NCBI GenBank assembly: GCA_008638375.1
Contig: CM018032.1
Location: 32,614,751-32,678,750 of the forward strand
DNA: 64,000 nt
Direction of reading: 5' to 3'
DNA from: Nyssa sinensis
Taxonomy: Eukaryota; Streptophyta; Magnoliopsida; Cornales; Nyssaceae
Part shown: in pieces, positions 49,866 through 61,857 of the stretch
Position numbering within the stretch: the first letter of the stretch is position 1
Layout: every line of letters starts with the position of its first letter
Notes under the pieces: generated by a model
What the model was told of the DNA's origin: nothing
Databases searched by the model: none
Seen by the model: the letters and a program-made list of their open reading frames with translations, nothing else
Program-made: the position numbers and the translations under genes

Positions 49866-49902
49866 GAGTTTTGAGGACAAAACTCTTTTAAGGAGGGAAG
49901 AA
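49866..49902 (+). other. Pre-PPT palindrome and polypurine tract, first interior of B
   Basis: GAGTTTTG-AGGA-CAAAACTC (49866-49885) is a perfect eight-pair stem. AGGAGGGAAGAA (49891-49902) is the plus-strand primer directly before LTR 2. Confidence 0.85.
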
Positions 49903-50151
49903 TGTAACACCCCGACCCGAGAATGTCGGGTAATATGACACGTATTTCGAGAATATAAAAAATGGAAGTAAATATTATGTTTTTTTTTTAAATAATAATA
50001 AATTAATTTAATAAAATTAATTTATTAATATGAGAAATTAAGTATTTATTATAATTAATATAAAATATGATGGTTAATTGATAAAGTGTAATAAATTGAA
50101 TAAATAATTTAATAATAAATTAAATATGAAAAATTTAGTAAAAATATATAA

Positions 50152-50185
<34 letters not shown>

Positions 50186-53100
50186 CAGCCGTGTGTGTGA
50201 GTGTGGTGTAATATGTATATTAAATGTAATATATATATATATATATATAAATATAGGAGAGAGAGACATGGAATTAATATAGGTAAGGTGGTTATGTACT
50301 TTATGTATATATTATATGGTCATTTGGTGAAGATGAATAGGGAGAAGTATGGCCATGATCTGATGGAGTAAGGGGGTGAAATGAGGGGCAATTAAGTAAG
50401 GTGATGGCCATTAAAGTCTCCCACTTATACAAAGGGGCATACATGGGTTACACACAAAATCTCCACCGATCAGCCATAGAGAAGGAGAGGGAGAGTTCTG
50501 GGCATTTAGAAGAAGAGAAGAGAGGTCTCGGGGGAAGGAGGAAAGAGAGAGAAAGCCACTGCTAGAGGTAAAACACCAAGAACCATCACTTTCTCTCTCT
50601 AGAAAATTTTGCATGCATGAACTGTTTTAGTTCTAGATTTTGTATATATGATGTTTTAAACATATTTAGGCATGATTAAACATGAAATTAGGTCATAAAA
50701 ACACCTAGAACTACGTGACCCAACAGTCATCCGCCATTGAAGACCATGCTATAGCAGGTCTAAAATGATGGAAGCCAAACTCTTTTTGGTGCATAGAGAC
50801 TTCAAGAAGAAGTCATGAGGGTCATGAAAACCTATACCCGCGACCAAAAATCACAAGAAATGACCCTCGACCATTGACTTGCAGGTTTCGAGTTTTCAAC
50901 CCAAACCTTTAAACTTGCCTTTAAACCTACCCTTATGAACGAAAATTTAATCCCCATGAAGAGGGGATTAAAACAAGCAAAACCTCGTGAAAAACCATCA
51001 ACAAACGAGCATGAACGACCCATGAACAGCTCGGATTATCGTGACTTAAATCGAGTCATTGAGCTACATTCGAACCTCCAAATCAATGTAGAAGTGTTCT
51101 ATAATGTATTAGGAGGTGTTTGGGAAAGAAAGCAGAAGAAACGGAGTTGTAGAAATCCACGAAATAGGAAAAAATTGAAAACCTGCAACTAGGGCAACAC
51201 TGGGAAGAAACGGGGAAGAAGATGAACAGTGGCGGTTCGGGTCAAAACGGGTGAAATCGGGTTCGGGTCGGAACCCGACCCGTCGTATAAACGGTTAAGT
51301 GGGACGACGTCGTTTATGCTTATGTTTAAATTTTAAACCATTAGGGCTGACATCATCATGACGTCAGCATTACGCAATAAACCCAACCAGACCGGATTGG
51401 TTCAGTTGAAATTGGACCGGTTCATTTGAGATAGGACTGAACCCACTGGTTCAGTCCGAAAGTTTTGAAAATTCAATTTTGACCCCCAACTGTTCTACGG
51501 ATTTACACTGTGCCCCAAATTTTGGAAAAATCATGCAAATATACCCCTAGAAAAAATAATAAAATAATAAAATAATTTATTTAATTATTTTATTAAATAA
51601 GTAAAATTACTAAATTACCCTTGGGTCATAAATAGGGCAAATGAAGTCCAAATTAAATAAATGAATAATGTATCCTTACTATTTCAGATATTCCGAAGCC
51701 AATGGTAGGGTCCGTTTTACGAGACGGGACCCAAAAAATTTAGACACGTTAAGGAATAAATTACCAAAATACCCCTTGAGCAAAATTAACAAGTTATTAG
51801 TGTAATTTTACTATCTCGGACCCTCTGAGTCAAATGGTGAGGTCCACGACACGAGATGAGGTCCCGAACAAAAAGACACGTAAAGGGGTAAAACGACCAA
51901 ATTACCCCTAGTACACTAAAAGCCAAATTAAAACATAGGAAGGTCTGAATTGACTTTCATTGACATCCTGGACTCAATAATGGAGTCCAATCTACGAAAC
52001 AAAGTACAGAAAAATATGACACGTAAAACGATGAGTGACCCTTTTACCCTTTTTCATACCAGAGTCCGAATTAAATCCTAGGGAAGCCCAAACCGACTTT
52101 CTTCGACGCTCCGGAGTCAATGGTAGAGTCTATTCGATCAAAAGAAATGTCTAAAATAAAAAATACATAAAATTTGATGAATAGCATCTGTCAGATGACT
52201 ATAAATTAAAGTAATGCCAAAGTACTAATCTACGGCGTATACGAGGACATGACAACACATCAACCTTAGAATAAAATTTCTAACTCATAAGTTGATCTTA
52301 GGTGATAACTATGGAAGAACAACGACCGAAATTCACGATCATGACCAAGGCCCAAAGGGCCAAGGATCCAAAGCAACAGGCCTTCATGCAAGAGCTGTTG
52401 CATCGTCAGAGAGTGATCGACAGGTTCGTCAGGATAGCCAAGGCGACAGAAGTCGTCTCGGTGAGCCCCTTCATTTTCAAATCACCCACCAAGGCCATGG
52501 TGGCAGAGGCCAAGAAAAAGAAGGAGGAAAAAAGGAAAATGGAAGAGGAAAGGGAGAACACGAAAACCTTAGCCGAATCGCGTCGCAGGTAATATTATTA
52601 TCATTAAGTACATAAGTTGCTAGATTTATAATACAGCTATAAGTCGGACCGATATAAGAATTTAGGCTTCTCACAGTCTACACTTAGTGAGTTATGAAGT
52701 TGATTTAGCACATATGAAATTTATGGAATCTTCATAAATCTTTATAGGCTAAGGAAAGAGAAAGGTAAAGGGAAGGCGCCTCTGTAGAGCTAACCCTAAA
52801 GGACCGAGGTGAGTAACCCTGTATTTGAACTGGAGATTTAACACCATATATTTGAAGAATTTTTAAGTTCAAGTTATTACAGCCTTGAATATCAAATTCA
52901 GTCTTTATATGATTTCGTTCTTTTAAAATATTTTGTTACGGCATGCTTTATAAATGTTTTTATATCCAGCTCTTTTCTTGAAAATAATTAGCATGTCTAA
53001 ATCAAATGCAAATCTCTTTAATATTCTGAATTTGATTATCACATGTATTCGAAGCTTCATTGTAGAAGTTATACTCTCCATGTTTTAAATGTTCATGAAA

Positions 53101-54039
53101 AACATCTATCGAAGAAGTCATGTGAAATTATTTTGTAAGATAAACGGTACTAAGTGCCACCCCCTATGATGGTTGAAATCCTCTGGGATTCAACAGTACA
53201 TGCCCGGTAGAAGGATCTAATCTCCCAGGCAAATGAGATATCTCCATTGTAGCATTGCAGTAAAACGGGAGTCTGGTTCGAAACAGATTCCGCCTAATAA
53301 AAGAGAAAAGATGACAAGTGATTTTGAAAGTAGAAGTAGGCATTATCCCTATTCTATTTCACGTGTTTATTTGCTTTTAAATTGCATATGCTCTATTTGA
53401 AGAAAATGTGTATTTCGCTTGAATACTTTAATTGTTTCAAAGCTATTGTTTTAAGAATGCATATATTTTGTGTTCTAAAATGTACGAGCAATTGGTAGTG
53501 AGTATTTCATAAACCCTCATGTGCTAAAACCACTACCAGTTGAAAACCCCATGACGAATGCAGGAATTACTCACAAGCTTTGATTAGCTTACCCGGATTT
53601 TATCCGCCCCCCTTTCAGGTGATTTTTGAAGACGTTAAGGATGAACCTAGCTTTTGAAAAAATTTGCTTAAGTAGTTCTTTTGGGAAAAATCACATGAAC
53701 TTTGATTAGTATTTTGTATTTCCAGACAATTTAAGGACATGTATTAAGCCCCACGGGGCAGTTGAATTAAGATTGTAATTATAAAGTCTTTTAAGTTTTA
53801 GTTATGCTCTGAATGTATGATTATACATGTATACCGAAATGTGAAGAGCGGCAGTATCGGACGGATGTGCAAATTTTAAAATGAGAAAAGAAAAGAAAAA
53901 GTTTTTCACGCTTCCGCAACCACATGGAGCACATCTATTCGGTACCGCTGCAGATGGGAGCTTGGTCTTGAGGCCTTCGGGTCTCGGGATGGCAGTCGCG
54001 ATCCGGTAATCCGCACAGAGTGGGTTTCGTGTTGTGACA
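49903..54039 (+). mobile_element. LTR 2 (shared middle LTR) of tandem element B
   Basis: The 4137-bp LTR starts after a polypurine tract and is followed by a primer-binding site (54043-54054). It therefore serves as 3' LTR for the first interior and 5' LTR for the second. Predicted introns are at 50568-52301 and 52809-53618. The first TGACGTCA is changed to TGACATCA, and the second is at 51359-51366. Confidence 0.95.
52311..52592 (+). CDS. 93-codon frame in LTR 2 of element B, function unknown
   Basis: This is the third copy of the LTR-embedded frame, nearly identical to the copy at 46356-46637. The visible protein differences are in the last residues (W to S, H to R), consistent with the recent origin of the two LTRs. 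The upstream acceptor-like site (ending at 52301) and the downstream donor (52809) are conserved. LTR 3 leaves the window before the corresponding position. Confidence 0.5.
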   Translation: MEEQRPKFTIMTKAQRAKDPKQQAFMQELLHRQRVIDRFVRIAKATEVVSVSPFIFKSPTKAMVAEAKKKKEEKRKMEEERENTKTLAESRRR

Positions 54040-54042
54040 GAA

Positions 54043-54054
54043 TGGTATCAGAGC
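54043..54054 (+). other. Primer-binding site, second interior of B
   Basis: TGGTATCAGAGC, a perfect match to the usual initiator-Met site, starts three bases after LTR 2. Confidence 0.9.
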
Positions 54055-54166
54055 ACTAGGTTTACTTGAACAAACTTAGTGACATTAGAAGAATTAGAAT
54101 CAAACCATAAGTTAGGTAGGGTTTTAGACTACCTAGGTTATACGAAGTACACGATACGATATGAAG

Positions 54167-54478
54167 GCGAGGTATGGGACTCGCGTTGTGGGAAGTAGAT
54201 ATGAGAAATACGAAGTACGAAGGTGAGGTATGGGACTCGCAGTATGTGAAATGGATACGTGATAGGAAGGCGGGGTATGGGACCCGTAGTACATGAAATA
54301 GATATGTGAAGTACGAAGGCAAGGTATGGGACTCGCAGTATGTGAAATGGATACGTGATAGGAAGGCGGGGTATGGGACCCGTAGTACATGAAATAGATA
54401 TGTGAAGTACGAAGGCGAGGTATGGGACTCGCAGTATGTGAACGGGATATGTGATAGAATGGCGGAGTATGGGACCGT
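54167..54478 (+). repeat. Hairpin array in the second leader of B
   Basis: It has the same seven-unit order as the first leader. The second unit is GTGAG/CTCGC: the changed base still pairs as a G-U wobble in RNA. The order of GCGAG and GCGGG stem types is kept, so the two interiors share a recent common origin. Confidence 0.88.
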
Positions 54479-55589
54479 AGATGAATAAGGAGTAAAAGTA
54501 GATCGTAAAACACCATGAAATCAAAGATAATAGTATATCAAACTTTGAAACATGAAATGAATGTAATTGTATGTGATGAAAAATTAACAAATACGTGTTT
54601 TCTTTCAGTAATCATGGTGAACACGAGAAGGGATACGGGACATTCAGAGGACAGGCTAGACCGAGTTGAGCACCTCCTAGAGGCTATGGCTCGGAATATG
54701 ATTGATATCCAAAACCAGGGTAGAGCACCACCACAAGGGCAGGACCCCGGGCAGCCAATTAACCCTGGACAACCCAATGAGGCCGCAATTACCTTAAGCT
54801 ATAAAACATTCCAAGGCTTTAAGCCCCCTAGGTTTGATGGAGTGGACACCACCATCGATGCGGAATCATGGGTAAAGGAAATGGAACGTATCTTTTCGGT
54901 CATGCCATGCACAGAGGAGCAAAAGGTCTCCTATGCCGCATTCACTTTCAAGGATGCAGCTCACGAATGGTGGCTCCTGGAAAAGGAAAGATGTCACATC
55001 CCGAACCCCGCCCTACGCGAATGTTGAGGACGTGATGCCAGTCAGCCGCCACGCGACCAACCGAAGGCAATTTCTGAACTTTTCAGTGAATTGCACTCCG
55101 ACTGTAGGGTCAGATGCAGCGGAATTTAAAACTTTTTTTTTTGTCAAGGGAATGCAACTCATGTATTCACTGTAAGGTTATGTACCATAGAGCCAGTCTA
55201 AAATCCAACAGCTAACAATTCTAACCTCAGAGCATATCTATAATCCGACATATAACAACAGAGCAGAACTATAATCTCTAGAGTACCGTTTAAATCCACG
55301 AGCCTTGTCTATATCTAGTACATATCAGTCAAGTCAGTCGTATTACATCACTCACCTGATTAAACAGATTCAATCCTCAGTAATCTAGTCTCCACAGATC
55401 TGTGCCATCAGATCCAACAGATATTATTCCTGAAAAATGTTAGGGAATGGGGTGAGCTTCGAAAAGCCCAATGAGTAACACAGGTTCCCTGTCATGGGTT
55501 TCAAACCATTGTTGTTTGCAAAGCACAAGGGTAGTTCAGTTGTTTCTAAAATAGCAGTTTTATGAATCTACTTTAAATGCAGTTTCAGT

Positions 55590-57180
55590 AGAATAAAGCA
55601 GAACTGAACAAAATAAAACAATAGATCGGGACAGACAGAACATAACAGACCATATCAAGTATAATCGTACAGAACAGAACACAACAGGTCAGGACGAAGC
55701 AGAACCGAGCAGAGCAGGACATAACGAATCAGAACAGGACGAAACAAAGCACCACAAATCAGAACAGAATAGTAAATGATGCCAATATATCAATCAGAGA
55801 CAAACAGGTCAGAATGGAACGGGTCAGAATAAAACGGGTTGAAATAGAACAGGTTAGAACGGATCACAATAAAACATAATAGAACGGAACGGAACAGAAC
55901 ATAACAAGTCATAACCGAACAGAACGGAATAAGACTTGACAAATCAGAATAAAACAGAACGGAACATAACAGAACGGAGCGGAAACAATATGTCAACCAG
56001 AGATACAGGTATATCATCAACAAAACGGAACAAGACAAAACTGAGTGGAAACAGTATATCAATCAAGGATACAAGTATATCATCAACGGAACGAAACAAA
56101 TCAATATCAATCAGGACGAGTCATATCGGAACTGAACATGACGGAACAAAATGAAACAATATCAATCAGGACAAGTCATATCGGAACTGAACATGACGGA
56201 AACAAACGAAACAATATCAATCAGGACAAGTCATATCGGAACTGAACATGACGGAACAAAACGAAACAATACATCAATCAGATTAAGACATATCGAAACT
56301 GAATATGTCGGAACAAAACGGAACGATACATCTATCAGAACAAGACATATCGAAATTGAACAGGACGGAACAAACTGGTACAATATCAATCAGGACGGAT
56401 CAGGACAGAACATATCAAACATAACAAATCAGGACAGATCAGGACGGAACAGATCAAACATAACGAAACAGAACGGATCAGGACGGAACAGATCAGACAT
56501 AACAAATCAGGACGGAACAGATCAGACATAACAAATCAGGACGGATCAGGACGGAACAGATCAGACATAACAAATCAGGACGGATCAGGACGGAACAGAT
56601 CAGACATAACAAATCAGGACAGAACAGATCAGATATAACAAATCAGGACGGATCAGGACGGAACAGATCAGACATAACAAATCAGGACGGATCAGGACGG
56701 AACAGATCAGATATAACAAATCAGGACGGATCAGGACGGAACAGATCAGACAGATCAAACGGAACAGGTCAGGACAAAACAGATCAAACAAAACAGGTCA
56801 GACAGATCAAACAGAACAGGTCAGGACAGATCAAACAGAACAGGTCAGACAGATCAAACAGAACAGGTCAGACAGATCAAACAGAACAGGTCAGGACAGA
56901 TCAAACAGAACGGGTCAGGCAAATCAACAGAACAGATCAGAACAGATTAGACATAACAGTTAGTTAAACACGTTCGTTTGAAACGGTATTTAAAAATAGG
57001 AGTACAGTCAAAACATCAGAGTGACAGAACAGATCAGTTAAAACATCAGAGTAACAGAACAGGTCAGTTAAAACATCAGAGTAACAGAGCAGATCAGTTA
57101 AAACATCAGAATAACAGAACAGATCAGTAATGAGCAGAGCAGAACAATATAACAGAATAAACAGTACAGTATGCACAGAT
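55590..57180 (-). repeat. Expanded minisatellite in LTR C4
   Basis: Repeats change along the array: loose 'cagaacggaac' units at the left, about 55-bp units near 56090-56280 ('caggacaagtcatatcggaactgaacatgacgg'), about 39-bp units at 56400-56760 ('aaatcaggacggatcaggac' + 'ggaacagatcagacataac'), units of about 22-33 bp at 56760-56940, and about 36-bp units at 57000-57130. All derive from a GGAACA/TCAGGAC theme, and all lie in predicted intron 2. Confidence 0.9.
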
Positions 57181-60100
57181 TAAACAGTGCAGTATGCTCA
57201 TATAGTGCTCAAGACTGAGGTGGTACCAAGAATCAGTTGTTCTTTCAGTAAAAACAGTGATAGGTTTATTTCAGTGCAGAACAGAGGAATCAGACAGAGT
57301 AAAAATCATGCATTTGAGTAAGGGCATGAAATCTGTGTATCAGATAAAACAGTGCAGTACAATATTTAAAATACAGTAACTAGACGGTGTACTTATACAC
57401 CAAGTCAGAAGTTCCAGGTTACTCACAAACTGTTACGGTTATCTCCTTGCGCAAACAATCCGATAACCTCCAGATACGTCAGGCATCTCCATGTATATCC
57501 TGAACAATAATCATCAATCATATACAGATCAGAACTCATCCATTCAGGTCTCATTTGTCATCTTAGGTATCTATCGGTTTACCTAAGATAGCCTAGTAGC
57601 CTATTGCCCTCTCATCGGGTTTCATCCGGGGCTATTTTATTCTTAAATTAGGCTCAGCAGTCATCAGGATTATAACCCAAGTCATTTAGACTTCAATCGT
57701 TATCAGTCAGTTACTTCTTCAGCCTTAGGGGCAAAACGGTCATTTTATCACTCTTGCCCCGGGCCCTGTCAAGGCCCTCCGAATAGTCTTTATATCTTAA
57801 ATATAAAGTTCTACGTCTTTTAGACTCCAATCGGTATCAGTTAGGTTCTTATTTTAACCATAGGGGCAAAATGGTAATTTTGTCATTCTTGCCCCGGACC
57901 CAGTCGTGGTTCTTAGAATATCCCATATATCGTATGAAGTTGTAAGTCTTTTAGACTTGAATCGCTATCAATTAAGGGCTTACTTAGCCTTAGGGGCAAA
58001 ATGGTAATTTGTCATTCTTACCCCGGACCCTGTCGTGGTCCTCAGAATGTCCCATATATCTCATATGTAAATTCTTAAGTCCTTTGGACTTCGTTTGGTA
58101 TCTATTTTTGATCATCGGGACACATCGGTCATTTCTCGTTTTACGCATTACTGTCCCGGAGTCTTATTTAGCCCTTCAGTGTTCATAATTATCCCTATGA
58201 TAATTTATCAGATCAGTTTGACCTTTATTTGACCTCTACCTTGCACTTACTGTGCTCAGGGGTATTTTGGTCATTTTACGTTTTGTAAGATTCCGACTCC
58301 GAATCATTATTTAATCATGTTTACAGTCTCACCAGTATCTGGGCTTCTATCGCTATCAATTTCGTCCCAATCGGACTTCATTTGGGCTTCGTACAGTATC
58401 AGGGGTAATTTGGTAATTTCACGTGTCATATTTTTCGGCACGTCAGTTCATAAAATGGACCTCACCATTGGGTCCAGAGTGTTCGACATAATTAAGTTGG
58501 ACTATCTGTTATGTTCAATTGACCCTGGGAAGCATCAGGGGCAGTATGGTCATTTACACTTTATGTGTCTGTATTGTTCGGGACTTCAGTTCGTTAAACG
58601 GACCTCACCGTTGAGTCCAGAATGCCCGACATAGTCAAAATAGGCTGTCTTTTATTTTTAGTTGGGTTCGGGTACCATCAGGGGCAGTACAGTAATTTAC
58701 ACCTACGTGTCTGTATTTTTCGGTACATAATTTCCCAATTTGGACTGTACCATTGAGTCCAAAATGCTTGAAATAGTGAAAATGCACTATTTATTTGCTT
58801 TATTTGGACTCCGTTTGACATAATTAATGTCCAGGGGTAAAATCGAAATTTTACCTAATTAATAAAATAATAAAATAATTATTTTATTATTTAATTAATT
58901 TAGCAGGGGCTTAAATGTATAATTTTTCCAAGATGTGGGCCACTGTGACATTTCCCAAAACTGTTGGGGGTCAATGTGTAATTTTTGAAAGCTGTGGGGC
59001 CAAAACAGAATTTAATAAAATATAGTTTCAGAACCGTTTGGTTCTAGGGTTCACCAAGTGAACCGGTCCAAATTTCCCTAAACCATCCGGTCTAGTTACC
59101 TTCAGAGAACCGGGGTATGATATCCCTCATATTCCCAATTTCTTTCTTATTCTCGGTTCGGATAGGCCCCAAATCAATTTCCCAATTTCTGATTTATTAA
59201 CTCAGTTGCCAAACGGTCCGAATTCAAATTTTTTTTTTAAAACACATCAGTTTAGCCAAACGGTGCCGTTCCATTAAAACGGTGGCACGGTCGTTGGCCG
59301 ACACGTGTCTGGGCCAACTCAGTATGACTCGGCCAACTCGGCCGAGTCGACTCCATCTTCCCCATCGAATGCCCCACTGTTGCCCTAATTTGCAGGTTCG
59401 GTTTTTCTCAATTTCGTGCTATTTCAAGCACGGTTTTCAACATGTTTTGGTCCCAAATTGTTCTTAGAGGCTAGAGCAACAACTTGGCATCGATCTTGAG
59501 CTTCGAATCCAAGGATTAAGCTCGGTAGAACCGATTATTGCGCAGAATTTCAGTTCGGCCGTGTGGCCTTGTTTCTAAACCAAATTGCACAATTCTTGGC
59601 TTGTTGTGACCCTTAGTATAGGGGCTTCAATTCCCCATTTATAAATTTCAGTTTAAGAGCCTATTTTCGAGTTTGGGTTCCATGGCCGAAAGCAATAGCT
59701 TCGGTTTTGAGGGCTTATACCCAAGTGTTGGGGTCGCGGTTGGTGATATTTGAAACCCTCTCAGTGTCTAGATCAGTTCTAGACCATCAAAACTCAGTTC
59801 GGTTGAGGTCATTTCAGACCTGCTACAGGGAGCTCCATCCATGGCGGTTGGGTCACGGCTTTAGGTTTTTAATGCCTATTCGACCCTCTCAGTGGTTCTA
59901 TAACCCTCCCAAGCCTCACAGTAACATCTATATACAGTTTTTATGGTCTAAAAATTATCAGAACAGTGCCAATAAATCAAAACAGAAAATTTGGTAACTT
60001 TAGTGTTTACCTTTTTAGACAGTGGCTTCCTCCTCAATGGCTCGGTTCAGGCTTGGTGGGGGTGTTTGTTCAGATCCAGTAGTGCCCCTCAGTTCCTTTT

Positions 60101-60499
60101 CTCTGGTGCATCTCCTTGAAGACACACATCATCCCTCACATGCACACATGTGTATACACATGCAAGGCCTTCAATTTCTCTACAGCCCTCTCTCTCTGGA
60201 CTCTCTTATCCGAGCATACAACACCCACACTTCCTTTCTGATTTTGGACCCCCCCTCCTTTTCCTTCCACAAATGATAATATGTCTATATATATTATTAC
60301 ATATTACCATATATATACATCTCTTATATATATATATATATAGATGTATATACATCAGAGAACAGTGGGATCTTAGGGCTGAGGTGGGCTGAGGGGGTAA
60401 TCATGTGGGGTTTGCATGGGTTGCCATTGGTCAGTTTGGGTGGCAGCTTGGGGCAATTCAGTGTTATATACCATTAAGTTGTGTATATGTGCACAAGGT

Positions 60500-60567
60500 A
60501 ATGGCAGCCAAGTTGGTAAGTTTTTGGATAAAATTTATTTTCTCAAAGGTCAAGGGTTCAATTCCCC
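60500..60567 (+). repeat. tRNA-like segment in LTR C4
   Basis: An A-box-like ATGGCAGCCAAGTTGG and a B box GGTTCAATTCC (60555-60565) lie about 425-490 bp from the LTR start and antisense to it, as in C1 and C2. Confidence 0.55.
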
Positions 60568-61819
60568 TTGACCACCAATTTGGCCATTTTTCACCATTTT
60601 TGGTTAAGGCCACGTTTGGCTGCGCAGTAATTCAGTTTCAGTGTTTGCTACATAACTTTCATTCCGTAACTCCTTTTTCGATGCGGTTTGTTCCGAGAGT
60701 TTCATATTTCAGTTATCTACAGTATCAGAGGTTCCGTGCCATTTATTAATCATTCAGGATTTCCCGGGTTAGCTAATTCGGATTCCGTTAGTATTAAAAT
60801 GGCGTTATTTCACCGAATTAATCAGTAATTTGGGTTCGGGTAAAGTACCCTTCCCCCCAGACATTTTCTTTATTTAATCGGTCTATGGGGACCGTCGGGA
60901 TTTTGATTAATTCCCTAAATCATTCTGTAAGTCGGTATTAATTAATAATAATTAATTAATTATTAATTTCACGGGGTCGGGGTGTTACAAAAGAGAGCCG
61001 CCAATGACCTGGACTAGGTTCTTGGAGATATTCTATGACAAGTATTTTCCAAGGTCGTTAAAAAATCAAAAGGTCGCAGAATTTGCTTTCTTGACCCAAT
61101 GAGCGATGACTGTGGCGGAGTACGAAACCAAGTTCATGAGGTTAGCCCGATTCGCGCCCCACATGGTCCAAACAGAAGATCTAAAAGCGTGGAAATTTGA
61201 AACTGGACTGAGAGATGGCATCAGGTACCGATTAGAACCTTTTGAACTCCCCACGTACAATGCTGTCGTGGACCGTGCCAAAATTTTCGAGAGAGCTGGG
61301 GTTGCCTTGTCTCAAAAGAAAGACAAGAAAAAGATGGGCTCCGGTCCCCAGTCGATGAAAAAGACAAAAACGGGGGATAAAAGTGAGACTAGCGTTAACA
61401 AGAAGGGTGACACTAGCAAAAAGTCAGGAGAGATTCCGACATGCCCCACCTACCAGAAAAAGCATCATGCACCCTGTTGGCGCGACACTGGAGGCTATTA
61501 CAAGTGTGGCCAGGCTGGGCATCTCATTAAGGATTGCCCAAAGTGGAGCTCAACTGCTAAGGAGCCTACCGCGGTGGCTTCATCAGCTACACCACGTGCA
61601 CCGGCCACAACAGCTGGGAAACAAGGAGGGGGTAAGGAACCTGTGAGGCACGGGCGGGTGTACAACATATTCGGGGAGGCAGCACAGGCCTCTGAGGACC
61701 AGTAAGGTACGTCGTTCGAATGTTTCGTTCTGTTAAATATATAAACTTGTCATTCGAAATTCGACTACTAGACATGTAAACATGTTCGATGGAAGCAGAA
61801 ATTAAGAATAAGGGACCCC

Positions 61820-61857
61820 GAGTTTTGAGGACAAAAACTCTTTTAAGGAGGGAAGAA
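61820..61857 (+). other. Pre-PPT palindrome and polypurine tract, second interior of B
   Basis: GAGTTTTG-AGGA-CAAAAACTC has one extra A compared with the first interior. AGGAGGGAAGAA (61846-61857) directly precedes LTR 3. Confidence 0.85.

Larger units (their letters stand above)
54992..60989 (-). mobile_element. Solo LTR C4, inserted in gag of element B
   Basis: The 5998-bp LTR reads TGTCACATCCCGAACC ... GGTCGGGGTGTTACA and is flanked by AAAGA (54987-54991 and 60990-60994). The empty site is at 49036-49040. Minus-strand predicted sites are donor 1 AAG|GTAAAC at 60010, an acceptor at 57500, a 73-nt middle exon (57427-57499), donor 2 GTGAGTAA at 57426, and acceptor CCCTAACATTTTTCAG ending at 55430. 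It is longer than C2 and C3 mainly because of the repeat array in intron 2. Confidence 0.96.
54614..61705 (+). pseudogene. gag: gag of the second B interior, split by solo LTR C4
   Basis: The two coding parts, 54614-54991 and 60995-61705, align with the intact gag at 48663-49751 without indels once C4 and one AAAGA duplication are set aside. The insertion falls after codon 126, in the Gag core. The downstream part also has a TGA stop at 61100-61102 where the intact copy has AGA. Two zinc-binding cysteines are lost: CPTC became CPTY, and CYKC became YYKC. Both are G-to-A changes at CTG, as expected from decay of methylated cytosine in CHG context. The gene is dead. Upstream of the insert the frame runs into C4 for a few codons. 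Confidence 0.92.

Noticed and set aside
56151..56531. 126-codon frame in LTR C4
   Set aside because: It is a readthrough of the tandem repeat and is rich in Thr, Ser, Ile and Asn repeats only.
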